Below are positions 22,399-22,877 of a DNA stretch of 22,877 nt, one piece after another (the stretch's first letter is position 1; every line of letters starts with the position of its first letter). Origin of the DNA: Jejubacter sp036620675 (GTDB lineage: Bacteria > Pseudomonadota > Gammaproteobacteria > Enterobacterales > Enterobacteriaceae); the NCBI GenBank assembly GCA_036620675.1, contig JAZHEE010000049.1; one strand, written 5' to 3'. Made by a program: the position numbers and the translations under genes. The notes beneath the pieces were generated by a model. It searched no databases. It was not told the origin of the DNA and worked only from the letters and a program-made list of their open reading frames with translations.

Positions 22399-22877
22399 GC
22401 ATCGCTATGTTCCGCCGTTTTTATTCTGAAACCAGGCGCTGAAGCCACCTGTCACCCTCACCCCAGCCCTCTCCCGAAACGGGAGAGGGAGTTTCCCGCC
22501 AATGAACGGAACAGCCCACCGCATCATTATATTCTGCCGCTTTTGTTCTGAAACCGGGCGCCGGAGCCACCTGTCACCCTCACCCCGGCCCTCTCCCGAA
22601 ACGGGAGAGGGAGTTTCCCGGCAATGAACGGAGCAGCCCACCGCATTATCATATTCTGCCGCTTTTGTTCTGAAACCGGGCGCTGAAGCCACCTGTCACC
22701 CTCACCCCAGCCCTCTCCCGAAACGGGAGAGGGAGTTTCCCGCCAATGAACGGAGCAGCCCGCCGCATCATTATATTCTGCCGCTTTTGTTCTGAAACCA
22801 GGCGCCGGAGCCACCTGTCACCCTCACCCCGGCCCTCTCCCGAAACGGGAGAGGGAGTTTCCCGGCAATGAACGGAG
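22382..22877 (+). repeat. 122-bp tandem repeat array, continuing beyond the window
   Basis: The marker ACCTGTCACCCTCACCCC starts at 22447, 22569, 22691 and 22813, exactly 122 bases apart each time. A diverged partial unit precedes at 22382-22446, and the last copy is cut by the window edge. Each unit holds a 10-bp perfect hairpin CCCTCTCCCG-AAA-CGGGAGAGGG (first at 22467-22489). A second part reads GAACGGA-N-CAGCCC, then TTCTGCCGCTTTTGTTCTG. The period is not a multiple of three, and no frame resembles a known protein. Confidence 0.95.

Noticed and set aside
22164..22448. 94-codon minus-strand frame across the nested stem and copy B
   Set aside because: It reads straight through the structured region on the antisense side, with a composition typical of repeat DNA. 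No protein family recognised.
22405..22814. 95-codon minus-strand frames repeated in the 122-bp array
   Set aside because: They arise only because the unit repeats; the period is not a multiple of three, so frames change between units, and the text LPFRERAGVRVTG is the translation of the palindromic repeat.
22382..22877. CRISPR array
   Set aside because: The whole 122-base unit is conserved, including what would be spacers, and no cas genes are present. It is a plain tandem repeat.

Overview
The window is chromosomal DNA from a member of the Enterobacteriaceae (Enterobacterales), moderately GC-rich. Almost every protein aligns by eye, at near full length, with an Escherichia coli K-12 counterpart from the bioH–livJ part of the chromosome, and the order and strands match E. 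coli. I cannot name the species from this sequence.

Layout, left to right: an edge tandem repeat (38-bp period); bioH (-); gntX and nfuA (+), with an IscR-type site before nfuA; glpR-glpG-glpE (-) divergent from glpD (+) across a GlpR/CRP-type control region; an expanded ERIC element; asd (-); yhgN (+); the gluconate genes gntR, gntK and gntU (-) with paired GntR operators; yhhW (-); the Fur-controlled small RNA gene ryhB (-) with its Fur box; ggt (-) divergent from yhhA (+); ugpQ (-); livF, livG, livM and livH (- strand, transcribed livH to livF); panM (+); livJ (-). The last 1.3 kb has no gene. It holds two inverted copies of a three-hairpin module, a long nested stem structure, and a 122-bp tandem array that runs off the window.

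Compared with E. coli, blocks are missing at several junctions: gntT/mal/rtc between nfuA and glpR, the glg glycogen operon between glpD and asd, yhhX and yhhY around ryhB, ugpBAEC between ugpQ and livF, and livK before livH. Some junctions carry scars: an ERIC element at the glg site, a short-chain dehydrogenase C-terminal remnant at the ugp site, and a palindromic repeat hairpin after nfuA. The surviving LivJ has a LivJ-like body and a C-terminus that reads like LivK.

Functionally the window covers biotin synthesis (bioH), Fe-S cluster carriage (nfuA), iron-sparing regulation (ryhB), glycerol-3-phosphate use (glpD, glpR, ugpQ), lysine/threonine/methionine/cell-wall precursor synthesis (asd), gluconate uptake and phosphorylation (gntU, gntK, gntR), periplasmic glutathione breakdown (ggt), branched-chain amino acid import (liv) and pantothenate control (panM). 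The least explained sequence is 21.8–22.88 kb.
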